A stretch of DNA of 64,000 nucleotides from an uncultured Kiritimatiellota bacterium (GCA_944389545.1 CALXMT010000005.1:42191-106190); one strand, 5' to 3'. Shown: positions 39,255 to 48,551, counted from the first letter of the stretch. Program-made: numbers and translations. Notes: generated by a model not told the origin, from the sequence alone.

Positions 39255-41672
39255 ATGATGAAGACGACCCTTTTTGCCTTGATGGCGGCAAGCGCGGGCG
39301 CGGTGTGCGCCGATGTGCTCCCGGCCTCCATGCGCGTGTGGCCTACGCCACAGGAGGTGACGCTGTCCGGCGGCGACTTCGATAAGCCTGACGAAATCAC
39401 CTTGGCTCCCGCGCAGGGATTTGACGCGGATGCCAAAACCGCGCTCGCCAAAATCGCCCCGTTAACGGACGATGCGGATTTCACGCTGACCTGGAAGACC
39501 GATGCTTCGTTGCCCAAGGAAGGCTATACGCTGACGCTGGGTGAAGACGGCGCGACGTTGGCCGCCGCGGATGATTCCGGCTTCTTCTATGGCGTGCAGA
39601 CGCTGCGTCAACTCCTCGCCTCAGATGAATACCAGGGCGTAACGATCAAGGACTGGCCGGACGTGGCCTTCCGCGGAACGGTCGAAGGCTTCTATGGCCT
39701 GCCCTGGAGCTTCGAGGCGCGCAAGAGCCAGTTCCGTTTCTACGGTGAGACCAAGATGAACACCTACATCTATGGTCCGAAGGACGATCCCTATCACGGC
39801 TTCTCCAACCGTTGGCGCGACCCCTATCCGGAGGTCGAGGCGCGCCGTATCGCCGAGCTCGTGCGCGTGGCGCATGAGAACAAGGTCAACTTCGTGTGGG
39901 CCGTCCACCCCGGGCGCGACATCCATTGGAAGGATGACACCGACATGCGTGCCTGCGTGGCGAAGTTCGAGATGATGTACAAGCTCGGCGTCCGTTCCTT
40001 CGCCGTCTTCTTCGATGATGTGTGGGGCGAAGGCGCCCGCGCGGAGAAGCAAGTCGAGATGCTGAACTACGTGAACCGCGAATTCGTCCGTAAGAAAGGC
40101 GATGTCACGCCCCTCATCCTCTGCCCCTCGCAATACAACAAGGCGTGGACGAACGGCACCTATCTCGATGTCCTCGGCAAGGGTCTCGACTCCGACATCC
40201 AGGTGATGTGGACGGGCAACTCCGTCTGCACCAACATCACCAAGGACACGACCGAGTGGTTCATGGCCAAGGTCAATCGCAAGCCCTACATTTGGTGGAA
40301 CTGGCCCGTGAGCGACTACTGCAAGGCCCACCTCCTCCTCGGCCGTTGCTACGGTAATGACCCCACCAATGGCCCGCGCTACGCCGGCTTCGTCTCCAAC
40401 CCCATGGACAAGCCCGAGGCCTCGAAGATTGCGCTCTTCGGCGTGGCGGCCTATGCGTGGAACCCCGACGACTTCGATTCCGACCAAGCCTGGCGCGACG
40501 GCATCCGCCGTACCTTCCCCTATGTGGCCGACGCCATGCAGACCTTCGCCGAGCACAACTCCGACCAGGGCCCCAACGGCCACGGTTATCGCCGCGAGGA
40601 ATCCGTCGCCATCGAGCCGACCGTCCAGCGCGTCCTCAAGGCGCTCAACGCCGGGCAGGCCCCCGCCAAGGAAGATTTGGCGGCAATCTCCAAGGAATTT
40701 AAGGCCATCGATGCCGCGGGTGACACCCTCTTGACGAAGTGCGCCAACGACCTCTTCATGAAGGAGGTCAACGACTGGATCGTCCTCTTCCGCTCTCTGG
40801 GCGACACCGGCGCCGCCGTGACCGAGGCCTTGGCCGGCAACGGCTCCGCGCAGGATGCGCTCAATCGCCTCCTGGCCTACCGTGCCGAGCAGGCCGAACT
40901 CTCCAAGATCAACGGCCAGAAGCCCTATCAGCAGGGCGCCGGCATCGAGGTCGCCAGCCGCGTCCTCACGCCTTACCTCAACCGAGCCGGCGAGGCCCTC
41001 TACGCCAAGCTCTGGCAGGAGACCGCCGGCAAGCCCGCGCCGAAGAGTGAGACCAAGCTCTACGAGTTCATCACCAATGTGGACGCGCTGAAGACCTTCT
41101 CCGTGAGCCGCAAGGGCACCTTCGTGCAGTTGCCGCGCATCATGGAGCCCAAGACGATTCAGCCGAACGAGTGGCTCGGCATCCGCCTGCCTGACGGCGT
41201 CACCGCCACCTGGGTGCACTTCATCCTCGAATCCGCGGAGGCCCCCAAGCAGGGCCGCATCCAGATCTCCACAGACGGCGGCAAGACTTGGTCTGAGCGC
41301 GCCACCGTGGTCAGCGGCAACGGTCAAGTCGGCGAGATGGAAATCCGTCGTATCGACCCCAAGGATGGCGTCAATGCCGCCCGCTACATCAACCTCTCCA
41401 ACAAGCCCGTCACCATCACGCTCCGCCAGTTCAAGGTGGACGTGCCCAAGGATTCCGCGGCCAACGTCTTCGGCGCCATGACCGACGGCGACCTCAACTC
41501 CGGGTACACGCTTGCCGCTCGCCAGAGCGTCCGCGTGCCGGTGGCCAAGCCCGTCACAGCGGAAAACACCAAGGTGCTCGCTTCCGGCCCCGTCACCGTC
41601 ACCTTGGAAGCGGACGCGGTTGTCCTCACCGCCGGTGACCGTGACATCACCGTCCACGAAGTCATCCACTAA
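39255..41672 (+). CDS. GH84 beta-N-acetylglucosaminidase, secreted
   Basis: An 805-residue exported glycoside hydrolase of the O-GlcNAcase/hyaluronidase family, acting on terminal GlcNAc of glycoproteins or mucins. A signal peptide (MMKTTLFALMAASAGAVCA) precedes an N-terminal GH20b-like domain (to about 135), then the catalytic barrel beginning FRGTVEGFYGLPWS (139-152). The catalytic Asp pair is Asp254-Asp255 in AVFFDDVWGEG. QYNKAWTNGTYLD and YIWWNWPVSDYCK belong to the active-site region. A C-terminal beta domain follows. Two ATGs (39255, 39258) are equally good after AAAGG. The DUF362 gene follows 30 bases on. Confidence 0.93.
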   Translation: MMKTTLFALMAASAGAVCADVLPASMRVWPTPQEVTLSGGDFDKPDEITLAPAQGFDADAKTALAKIAPLTDDADFTLTWKTDASLPKEGYTLTLGEDGATLAAADDSGFFYGVQTLRQLLASDEYQGVTIKDWPDVAFRGTVEGFYGLPWSFEARKSQFRFYGETKMNTYIYGPKDDPYHGFSNRWRDPYPEVEARRIAELVRVAHENKVNFVWAVHPGRDIHWKDDTDMRACVAKFEMMYKLGVRSFAVFFDDVWGEGARAEKQVEMLNYVNREFVRKKGDVTPLILCPSQYNKAWTNGTYLDVLGKGLDSDIQVMWTGNSVCTNITKDTTEWFMAKVNRKPYIWWNWPVSDYCKAHLLLGRCYGNDPTNGPRYAGFVSNPMDKPEASKIALFGVAAYAWNPDDFDSDQAWRDGIRRTFPYVADAMQTFAEHNSDQGPNGHGYRREESVAIEPTVQRVLKALNAGQAPAKEDLAAISKEFKAIDAAGDTLLTKCANDLFMKEVNDWIVLFRSLGDTGAAVTEALAGNGSAQDALNRLLAYRAEQAELSKINGQKPYQQGAGIEVASRVLTPYLNRAGEALYAKLWQETAGKPAPKSETKLYEFITNVDALKTFSVSRKGTFVQLPRIMEPKTIQPNEWLGIRLPDGVTATWVHFILESAEAPKQGRIQISTDGGKTWSERATVVSGNGQVGEMEIRRIDPKDGVNAARYINLSNKPVTITLRQFKVDVPKDSAANVFGAMTDGDLNSGYTLAARQSVRVPVAKPVTAENTKVLASGPVTVTLEADAVVLTAGDRDITVHEVIH

Positions 41673-41702
41673 ACCTGGGGCGCGGCCCCACGGAGGAACG
41701 TT

Positions 41703-42608
41703 ATGAAACGCAGAACATTCCTGATGTCCGGGGCCGCGCTTGCAGTGACAGCGCCCGCCGCTTCGTTGGTCGCCGCCGAACCTCCGGCGGCGGCCGGCGT
41801 CAAGAGCAAGGTTGTGGCGGTCCGCGACGGCGAGCCAGAAGCGCTCTTCCGCAAGGGTATCGCTGAACTAGGCGGCATCGCGGCCTTCGTCCGCCCCGGC
41901 CAGAAGGTGGTCGTCAAGCCCAACATCGGCTGGGACCGCGCCCCCGAGTACGGCGCGAACACCAACCCGCTCCTGGTCGCGGAATTCGTCCGCCAGTGCA
42001 TCGCGGCCGGAGCCTCGCAGGTCGAGGTCTTTGACCACACCTGCAACAACTGGGAGCGGTGCTACCGCAATTCCGGCATCGCCGAAGCCGTAACGCAGGC
42101 CGGCGGCAAAATGGTCGAAGCCCACGACCGCGAATCCTATCGCGAAGTCTCCCGCCCCGCCGCCGGGAGCATGAAGACGGCCCTCATCCACCGCGCCATC
42201 CTCGACGCGGACGTCTTCATCAACGTGCCCATTCTCAAGCATCACGGCGGCGCGAAGGTCACCGCCGCCCTCAAAAACTTCATGGGCCTGGTCTGGGACC
42301 GCCAGTACATGCACGCCCACAATCTCGATCAGTGCATTGCCGATGCCGCGCTCTATCGCAAGCCCGACCTCAACGTCATCGATGCCTACCGCATCATGCC
42401 CACCAACGGCCCGCGCGGTGTCACCCTCAACGATGTCCGCACCGTGAAGTACCAAATCCTCTCGACCGACATCGTTGCGGCCGACGTCCTCGCTTGCAAG
42501 CTCTTGCGCACCAAACCGGCGGACGTGCGCTATGTGGCCTTGGCCGCGAAGCATGGTCTTGGCACCGACGATGAGTCGCGCATGGACGTGGTTCGTTTGG
42601 AGGCCTAA
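41703..42608 (+). CDS. DUF362 family protein, Tat-exported
   Basis: A 301-residue protein with a twin-arginine-like signal (MKRRTFLMSGAALAVTAPAA) and the DUF362 fold: KVVVKPNIGWDRAPEYGANT, FVRQCIAAGASQVEVFDHT, FINVPILKHHGGAKVTAALK and VIDAYRIMPTNGPRG. DUF362 proteins often carry or sit beside Fe-S domains and may be redox or methyl-transfer proteins; the reaction is not known. A GGAGG box precedes the ATG. The next gene, a polyferredoxin, starts two bases after the stop, and that pairing is conserved in many anaerobes, so the two very likely act together. Confidence 0.88.
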   Translation: MKRRTFLMSGAALAVTAPAASLVAAEPPAAAGVKSKVVAVRDGEPEALFRKGIAELGGIAAFVRPGQKVVVKPNIGWDRAPEYGANTNPLLVAEFVRQCIAAGASQVEVFDHTCNNWERCYRNSGIAEAVTQAGGKMVEAHDRESYREVSRPAAGSMKTALIHRAILDADVFINVPILKHHGGAKVTAALKNFMGLVWDRQYMHAHNLDQCIADAALYRKPDLNVIDAYRIMPTNGPRGVTLNDVRTVKYQILSTDIVAADVLACKLLRTKPADVRYVALAAKHGLGTDDESRMDVVRLEA

Positions 42609-42610
42609 GC

Positions 42611-44494
42611 ATGGCGCGGTCTCGGTTTTGGCGGGGACTGCGCACCATTCGTGTTTGTCTGGCCGCGCTCTCGGTCATCGCCATGACGTTGGCCTTTGGC
42701 CACGGCGCGGACTGCCTGGCATTACTTGCGAAAGCCAACTTCGGCCCGGCGCTGCTCGCCGTCGCTGCGCGTTTCTCCATCGTCGGCGCCATTGCCGTCA
42801 TTGCAATCTTGGTGCTCACGTCGCTGTTGGGGCGAGCCTACTGCTCCGTGGTCTGCCCGCTTGGGATTTTGCAGGATGTCTTCGGCGCGCTCCTCTTCTG
42901 GCGCAAGAATCGTCCCCAACCACGCCTCTTCCTGTTACGCAAAGGCTTAGGCGTGGCCGTCTGGGCGATTGCGCTTTTGGGCGGTTGGGCCATAGCCCTG
43001 CGCTTTTTCGATCCCTATACAATCTTTGGTTCAATTGCCGCGGGCGGGTGGTTGCCGTTGCTGGTGATTGCCGCACTGACCTTCTGGCGCCGTCGTCTCT
43101 TCTGCAACAGCCTTTGCCCCGTCGGCGCATTGCTCGCGTGCGGCTCCTCGATGGCGCCGCTGGGTTTTCGCTTCACGGAACGGTGCATTAAGTGCGGCAA
43201 GTGCGTGCAGGTCTGCCCGGCGGGGTGTCTGGATCCCAAGACTGCGACCTTTGACAATGGACGTTGCATTCGGTGCCTTGCCTGCGCCGCCACATGCCCT
43301 GTGGATGCCATCGCCTATGGACACAACCCGGGCTTTCGCGTGCCGGGCCGCCGCGAGGCGCTCATCGGCGGCAGCTTGGTGGCAGGCGGCGTCGCAGTAG
43401 GATTGGCTTCGCGCACGGTTCGTTTGGTGCCCGGTCCCAACGCAGTCTGTCCGCCCGGCGCGGGTTCCGCGCAACGCTTCTTCGCCAAGTGCACGGATTG
43501 TCGCCTCTGCATCACCAATTGCCCGACAGGCGTCCTCAAGCCTCCCGGGGCGGCGGGAATGGTTCACTTGGAACCGGATACCGCGAAGTGCCAATTCGAC
43601 TGCAAGCGTTGCGTGGAGGTCTGCCCCACCGGCGCGCTCCTCCCGTTGACCTTGGCCGAGAAACAGCGCACGCGTCTGGGGCTCGCCGTAATCGATACAC
43701 AGCGTTGCCGAGCCTTCAACAAAGACTTGTGCGAGGCTTGTGCGCCGGCTTGCCCCGCCCATGCGTTGCACATGGTGCGGCGCGAAGACAATTCCATTGT
43801 GCCCGTGGTGGACGCTGAGCGGTGCATCGGGTGCGGTGCCTGCCGGAGCGTCTGTCCCATGGAGCCGAAGGCCATCGCGGTGGTGCCGCCCAAGGATGGC
43901 AAACAGACCTTGGTCCCGCCGCTTCCCACGCCGCATTACGATGTGATCTGCCCGCCCGGCGCGGGGTCACCCCAACGCCTTCGTTCACTCTGCACGGACT
44001 GCAATCTCTGCGTGGCCAAGTGTATCGGACAGGTCCTTCAGCCCGCCGGCGAGGTCGGCATCGTCCATCTGACCTTCGACAAGGGCATGTGCGAATATTA
44101 CTGCACAACCTGCGGCGAAGTCTGCCCCACCGGCGCGATTTCGCCGCTTGACCTCGCTATCAAACAGCGTACGCGCCTCGGATTGGCCGTGATTGAGCCT
44201 TCCATTTGCGTAGCCTTCTCCACCGAGAACGCCTGCGGCGCCTGCGCCGAACACTGCCCCACCGGCGCCCTCCGCATGAAACCGGATGCCGAGGGACACC
44301 TCGTGCCGATGTTGACCACAGAGCTTTGCATCGGGTGCGGCAGTTGCGAATATCCCTGCCCGGTCCGCCCCATCAAGGCCATCCGCATCCACCCGCTTGC
44401 GGACGGCGTGCAGGTCTTAGCCACCGATCCCCACGAATACTTCAAGCCCACCGAGCCCACGCCAGAACCCGCCTCCGATGAGTGGCTCATCTGA
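42611..44494 (+). CDS. Membrane polyferredoxin (NapH-like N-terminus, many 4Fe-4S motifs)
   Basis: A 627-residue protein. The N-terminal half has about four membrane segments and NapH-like cysteine motifs (YCSVVCPLG near 78-84; FCNSLCPVG near 165-172), followed by two ferredoxin motifs (CIKCGKCVQVCPAG at 192-205; CIRCLACAATCP at 219-230). A Tat-like segment REALIGGSLVAGGVAVGLAS (249-268) then leads to a C-terminal half made of two tandem copies (279-425 and 446-595) of one four-motif unit. About ten 4Fe-4S sites in all. It probably passes electrons from the membrane to the DUF362 protein outside the cytoplasm. Confidence 0.88.
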   Translation: MARSRFWRGLRTIRVCLAALSVIAMTLAFGHGADCLALLAKANFGPALLAVAARFSIVGAIAVIAILVLTSLLGRAYCSVVCPLGILQDVFGALLFWRKNRPQPRLFLLRKGLGVAVWAIALLGGWAIALRFFDPYTIFGSIAAGGWLPLLVIAALTFWRRRLFCNSLCPVGALLACGSSMAPLGFRFTERCIKCGKCVQVCPAGCLDPKTATFDNGRCIRCLACAATCPVDAIAYGHNPGFRVPGRREALIGGSLVAGGVAVGLASRTVRLVPGPNAVCPPGAGSAQRFFAKCTDCRLCITNCPTGVLKPPGAAGMVHLEPDTAKCQFDCKRCVEVCPTGALLPLTLAEKQRTRLGLAVIDTQRCRAFNKDLCEACAPACPAHALHMVRREDNSIVPVVDAERCIGCGACRSVCPMEPKAIAVVPPKDGKQTLVPPLPTPHYDVICPPGAGSPQRLRSLCTDCNLCVAKCIGQVLQPAGEVGIVHLTFDKGMCEYYCTTCGEVCPTGAISPLDLAIKQRTRLGLAVIEPSICVAFSTENACGACAEHCPTGALRMKPDAEGHLVPMLTTELCIGCGSCEYPCPVRPIKAIRIHPLADGVQVLATDPHEYFKPTEPTPEPASDEWLI

Positions 44495-44579
44495 ATTTTG
44501 AGCATACACGTTCAAGACTTATTCTGTCACTCCAGACCGCAATCATCCCAATCCAACGAGCCCTCTTGCAGGGGGCTCG
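44495..44579. other. Short spacer with hairpin
   Basis: GAGCCC-TCTTGCAGG-GGGCTC (44559-44579) can fold but lacks a T-rich tail; it directly precedes dyad array 2. Together with the array it fills the 305-base gap before the MarC gene. Confidence 0.4.
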
Positions 44580-44712
44580 GAGAAACCCTTAAGGGTCCGA
44601 GGTGAGACCCTATAGGGGTCCGAGGTCAACCACTATAGTGGTCGGGGGCGAGACCCTATAGTGGTCCGCCCCGAAACCCTTAAGGGTCTGCAAAGAGCCC
44701 TTTAAGGGGACC
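44580..44712 (+). repeat. Family D dyad array 2 (about six 22-23 bp units)
   Basis: Six tandem units, including the nearly perfect dyads ACCACTATAGTGGT and AACCCTTAAGGGT, separated by CCGAGGT-type linkers. Array 1 contains the same linkers and palindromes in the same orientation. It lies between the polyferredoxin stop and the MarC promoter. Confidence 0.87.
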
Positions 44713-44764
44713 GTTCAGACGCGGCAGCGCCCCCATTCAAAGCAGTATCAAAGCAAGTTGGATT

Positions 44765-44773
44765 TGGTATACT
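44765..44773 (+). promoter_or_regulatory. Putative extended -10 promoter of the MarC unit
   Basis: TGGTATACT lies 26 bases before the MarC ATG. Confidence 0.45.
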
Positions 44774-44799
44774 AGAGGCCATGATTGCGAGGGACTGCG

Positions 44800-45480
44800 A
44801 TGAGTGATGCGTTGCTGTTTGCTTGGGGCAACTTCGTGAAGTTGTTCTTCCTCTTTTGTCCCTTCTTTGTGCTGAACATGTTTCTGTCACTGACGGAGGG
44901 CGCGAGCAGTGTCCGGAAGCGAAGCGTGGCCGTGCGCGTGACCTTTGTGGCGGTGACGGTGGGCGCAATTTCCTACTTCGCGGGACAGGGCTTTCTCAAA
45001 CTCTTCGGCCTGGACGTGGATGGCTTCCGTATCGGCGCGGGCATCCTCTTGATGATTATGGCACAGGAATTGGCCTTGGGACATGAAACGCCCACGGCAC
45101 AGTCGCGCCCGCGCAATGTGGACGACATCATCGTGGTGCCGTTGGGAATCCCCATCATCATGGGACCGGCGTGCGTCTCGCCCATCATCATCATCGGTGC
45201 GGAGACCTTCACCAAGGCGATGGAGGGCGGGGCCTGGGATTGGTTCACCTTTTTCTTCGGGTTCGTGGGCTTTATCGGCGCGACGGTGGCGCTCGGCGCA
45301 CTCCTCTTCTTCGCAGAGGCGCTGGAGCGTATCTTCGGCAAGAACGTCATTCGAATCTTTTCCAAAGTCTCCGGCGTCATCTTGATGGCAATGGCCGCAC
45401 AGATGATTGCGACGGGCTTTGTGGCCTACCTGGACAGATCGGTGGTCGGCCAGAAGTTGTTGGAAGCATTGACGCAATGA
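44800..45480 (+). CDS. MarC family integral membrane protein
   Basis: A 226-residue protein with six hydrophobic segments and the MarC family layout, including FLFCPFFVLNMFLSLTEG in place of the usual P-x-F-x4-P, and the later VVPLGIPIIMGPACVSPIII. Members are of unknown function despite the name; they are not established antibiotic exporters. GAGGGA precedes the ATG at 44800. The stop overlaps the next start by four bases, and overlaps run through the following genes, so 44800-48551 is one transcription unit. Confidence 0.88.
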   Translation: MSDALLFAWGNFVKLFFLFCPFFVLNMFLSLTEGASSVRKRSVAVRVTFVAVTVGAISYFAGQGFLKLFGLDVDGFRIGAGILLMIMAQELALGHETPTAQSRPRNVDDIIVVPLGIPIIMGPACVSPIIIIGAETFTKAMEGGAWDWFTFFFGFVGFIGATVALGALLFFAEALERIFGKNVIRIFSKVSGVILMAMAAQMIATGFVAYLDRSVVGQKLLEALTQ

Positions 45481-46850
45481 ACGCATTGAAGGTGGATATC
45501 GGCGGCGAGGCCTGGACGGTCGAGCCGGGGCAGCGTTGGGTGGTAACCGGCCCCGCGGCAAGCGGCAAGACTTGGGTCGCGGCGCAATTGGCGCGGCGTT
45601 ATCCGGACGATGTGGCACTGGTCACCTTTGGGGCGCAAGCCGCCGCCGCGGGCACCGATTGGGCCGGGGCGCGGTGGTACGCCAGCGTGGGCTATGACTC
45701 GCGCACCGTTGCCGAGACGCTGACCTATGAGGCCGTGAACGACATCAGCCCTTTTGAGGTACGCGAAGCGGAGACCGCCGAGCACGAGGCCTTCGCCCGG
45801 GCCTTTGACTGGGCGCGCAAGGCGTTGTTGTTGGACCCGCTCCTGGAGCGGCAAACCCTTCAGCTGTCGAACGGCGAACAACGCCGTGTGATGCTTGCGC
45901 GGGCCATCCTGCGCCTCACCCCGGCCCTCGCATTGGACGATCCCTTTGCCGGACTTGATCCGACCATGCAACGTACCCTACGCGATGCACTCGACGAACT
46001 GGCCGGGCAGGGACGTACGCTGATTGTCACCGTGCGCAACGAGGATGAGATCCCGCCCTGCACCACCCACCGACTCCGTCTGCGTGACTGCGCGATTGAG
46101 TCGCAAGGCCCTTGCCGGCCTCCGAAGAAACATCCCCAAGCGCTCTCTTTCCGCAAGAACCCGCCCTCCCTCGCGACGCCCTGCGTCCTCCGTCTGCGCG
46201 ACCTTCATCTGGAGGCGGACGGCCGTGACCTTTTCAAGGGCCTGGATTGGGAGGTCCACGAAGGGGAACGTTGGCTGGTGGTGGGGCCGAACGGCAGTGG
46301 CAAGAGTACCCTGTTGTCGCTCATCCTGGGAGACAATCCCATGGCCTACGCCTGCGACGTGGAGCGTTTCGGGGCACGGCTTGGCCCCGGCGTGCCGCTC
46401 TGGTCGGTGCGTTCGCGCATGGCGTTGGTCTCCCCCGAGTTGCAGGCCTTCGCCGACCCGGGTCAGACGGTCGAGGCCGCCGTCTATTCCGGGCTTTTCG
46501 ACCGAGAAGGCCAACGCAAGCGCCCCACCCCGGAGCAGCGTAAGACCGCAACGGCCCTCCTCACCGCGCTGGGCCTCTATGAACGGCGCAAGGCCCAGCT
46601 CGGCACGTTGTCCGATGGAATGGCGCGCTTGGCGCTCGTCATCCGCGCGTTGGTGCCCGCGCCGGACCTGCTTTTGCTTGACGAACTGTGCATGAACCTG
46701 GAGGACGCCGACCGCGACCGCCTGTTGCGGCTCTTGGGCCGACTCCTCGACGAGACCCCGGCTTTAACGGTCATCTGCGTGGCCCACCGCCCGGATCACG
46801 TGCCGCCGGGTTTCAACCGTGTCCTTAAACTGGGAGGCGACCATGCTTGA
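45477..46850 (+). CDS. ABC-type ATPase with two nucleotide-binding domains (ModF-like)
   Basis: A 457-residue soluble protein with two ABC ATPase domains and no membrane segments. Domain 1 has Walker A GPAASGKT (about 26-33), signature LSNGEQRR and Walker B ALALDDP; domain 2 has GPNGSGKST, signature LSDGMARL and LLLLDEL. The two-domain, transporter-free layout is that of ModF/PhrA and its relatives. In both signature motifs the classical S-G-G-Q is altered, and the last domain's Walker B Glu is followed by L rather than P. Function is unknown. It overlaps MarC by four bases and the peptidase by eight. Confidence 0.85.
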   Translation: MNALKVDIGGEAWTVEPGQRWVVTGPAASGKTWVAAQLARRYPDDVALVTFGAQAAAAGTDWAGARWYASVGYDSRTVAETLTYEAVNDISPFEVREAETAEHEAFARAFDWARKALLLDPLLERQTLQLSNGEQRRVMLARAILRLTPALALDDPFAGLDPTMQRTLRDALDELAGQGRTLIVTVRNEDEIPPCTTHRLRLRDCAIESQGPCRPPKKHPQALSFRKNPPSLATPCVLRLRDLHLEADGRDLFKGLDWEVHEGERWLVVGPNGSGKSTLLSLILGDNPMAYACDVERFGARLGPGVPLWSVRSRMALVSPELQAFADPGQTVEAAVYSGLFDREGQRKRPTPEQRKTATALLTALGLYERRKAQLGTLSDGMARLALVIRALVPAPDLLLLDELCMNLEDADRDRLLRLLGRLLDETPALTVICVAHRPDHVPPGFNRVLKLGGDHA

Positions 46851-47811
46851 CACGCTGAAACGTTATTGTTCGCTCCATGCCACGCCCGGCGACGAGGCCG
46901 AGGTCTTCGCCGCGCTCCTGCGCGATTGGAAGGCGCAAGGCTTGGACACCCGTGCCTTTGGCTCCCTCGCCGTCTGCGCCTGCCCGGGCGAACGCAAAAA
47001 GAGCGACACCCTCCTCTTGGTGGCGCACGCGGACTGCCCCGGTTTCACCGTTGACACCGTCCAACCCGACGGCGAGGCCACGGTCATCCCGCTCGGCGGC
47101 ATCCGCCAGAAAGAGCCCGCCGACCTGATGCTGAAGACCGCGTCCGGACTTCACCCCGCGCACTTGGAGCGCCCCCCGGCCGCCTCCGCGCCGTGGCTCC
47201 ATGGTTTGCCCCTACGCGTAACCTTCCCTGAGCCTTGCCCGGATCTGCGCAAAGGGGACCGTCTGTGCTGGGCCCCGCATTGGGAAGAAAAGGATGGCCT
47301 CGTCACCACGCCCTTCTTGGACAACCGCTCCGGTTGCGCGCTCGTCGCCGATTGGCACGCCCGTTTTGCCGGCCTCCTCCCGGAGTTCAATGTCGTCGTC
47401 GCCGCCACCGCGATGGAAGAGGTCAACGGCTTCGGTGCCGCCGTTCTGGCGCGGCAGGTCGAGGCGGATGCCGTGATTGTCCTGGACGCGACCTACGAGA
47501 ACAAAGCGCAAGGCATCGCCCTGGGCAAAGGCCCCGTGGTCACGCTGTCCGATGCTTCCTGCATCCTCTCCCCCACCCTGCGCGACCGCCTCTTGGCCAG
47601 CGGCGTTCCCCTACAGACGGAGGTTTACAACTTCTCCGGCACCGATGCCCGCGCCTTCCCGCAAAGCGGCGCCACGATGCCCGTCGTTCCCCTGCTGTTG
47701 CCCACGCGCGGCAACCACGGGCCCCGCGAAGTTTGCGCCGTGGATGACCTTACGGCCTGGCCGGCCGCCATCGCGGCCCTTGCACGTACTCTCTTTGAGC
47801 CTATCCCATGA
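46843..47811 (+). CDS. M42 family metallopeptidase
   Basis: A 322-residue member of the M42 (glutamyl/deblocking aminopeptidase, formerly endoglucanase M) family that removes N-terminal residues from peptides in the cytoplasm. Visible are the start YCSLHATPGDEAEVF, LLVAHADCPGFTV (Zn-binding His-x-Asp variant), TPFLDNRSGCALV (bridging Asp), the catalytic Glu pair in ATAMEEVNGFGA and the Asp in IVLDATYENK. The ATG at 46843 has GGAGG about five bases upstream and overlaps the ATPase gene. The usual C-terminal His block is represented by TRGNHGPREVC. Confidence 0.85.
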   Translation: MLDTLKRYCSLHATPGDEAEVFAALLRDWKAQGLDTRAFGSLAVCACPGERKKSDTLLLVAHADCPGFTVDTVQPDGEATVIPLGGIRQKEPADLMLKTASGLHPAHLERPPAASAPWLHGLPLRVTFPEPCPDLRKGDRLCWAPHWEEKDGLVTTPFLDNRSGCALVADWHARFAGLLPEFNVVVAATAMEEVNGFGAAVLARQVEADAVIVLDATYENKAQGIALGKGPVVTLSDASCILSPTLRDRLLASGVPLQTEVYNFSGTDARAFPQSGATMPVVPLLLPTRGNHGPREVCAVDDLTAWPAAIAALARTLFEPIP

Positions 47812-48551
47812 ATCCGCTTGACAATATCACCGTCGTCCTCGTCGGCACCCTGTACTCCGGAAACGTCGGCAGCGTCTGCCGCGCCATGGCGAACATGGGA
47901 CTCAGCCGGTTGACCCTCGTCGCCCCGCGCATCCTGGATGGTTGGGAAGAAGGGCGCCGCTTGGCCGTCCATGCCACGGACATTCTGGACGCGCGCCGTG
48001 AGGTCGCGACCCTCGACGAGGCCGTCGCGGATTGTGCGGCCGTCGTCGGCACCACCGCGCGCGGCGGGCTCTACCGCGCCACCGTTCAACCGCCGCGCGT
48101 CTTGGCGCCGGAGATTCTTCGCTTGGCCGCGCAGGCCCCGGTGGCCGTCGTCTTCGGTCGCGAGGACCAAGGGTTGCACAACAATGAGATTGCCCGTTGC
48201 ACCCACCTCATCCGAATCCCGGTCGACCCGCGTTATCAGAGCCTGAATCTCTCCCAGGCCCTCTTGATTGTGGCCTACGAACTCTATTCCGCCACCGGCA
48301 CCTATGTCAGCCCCGTGGAGGAGGCGGTTTCCCTGGCCACCCAAGCCACCAAGCACGCCCTCATGGCCAAGTGGCGCCAGGCGATGCTCGACATCGGCTT
48401 CATGGACGAACAGAAGGCCGACCACATGATGCAGGGTTTCCAGCGGATCTTCTCGCGAGGTGTGCGTACCGACCCGGACGCCAGCATCATGCTCGGCGCG
48501 GCCCATCAGATGTCGTGGGCCGGCCGCCAGGCCAAAAAAGATCAGTCGTGA
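47808..48551 (+). CDS. TrmH-type (SPOUT) RNA methyltransferase, TrmJ-like
   Basis: A 247-residue protein of the TrmH/SpoU family; length and layout fit TrmJ, which 2'-O-methylates position 32 of tRNA. Motifs are LVGTLYSGNVGSVCRAMANM near the start (motif 1, with Asn and Arg), VAVVFGREDQGLHNNEI (motif 2) and LNLSQALLIVAYELY (motif 3). The C-terminal helical extension is present. The ATG overlaps the peptidase stop by four bases. Its end overlaps the end of the opposite-strand permease gene by 10 bases. Confidence 0.92.
   Translation: MNPLDNITVVLVGTLYSGNVGSVCRAMANMGLSRLTLVAPRILDGWEEGRRLAVHATDILDARREVATLDEAVADCAAVVGTTARGGLYRATVQPPRVLAPEILRLAAQAPVAVVFGREDQGLHNNEIARCTHLIRIPVDPRYQSLNLSQALLIVAYELYSATGTYVSPVEEAVSLATQATKHALMAKWRQAMLDIGFMDEQKADHMMQGFQRIFSRGVRTDPDASIMLGAAHQMSWAGRQAKKDQS

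Noticed and set aside
39621..41669. 682-codon frame antisense to GH84
   Set aside because: Shadow of a gene with intact catalytic motifs on the plus strand; composition typical of antisense reading.
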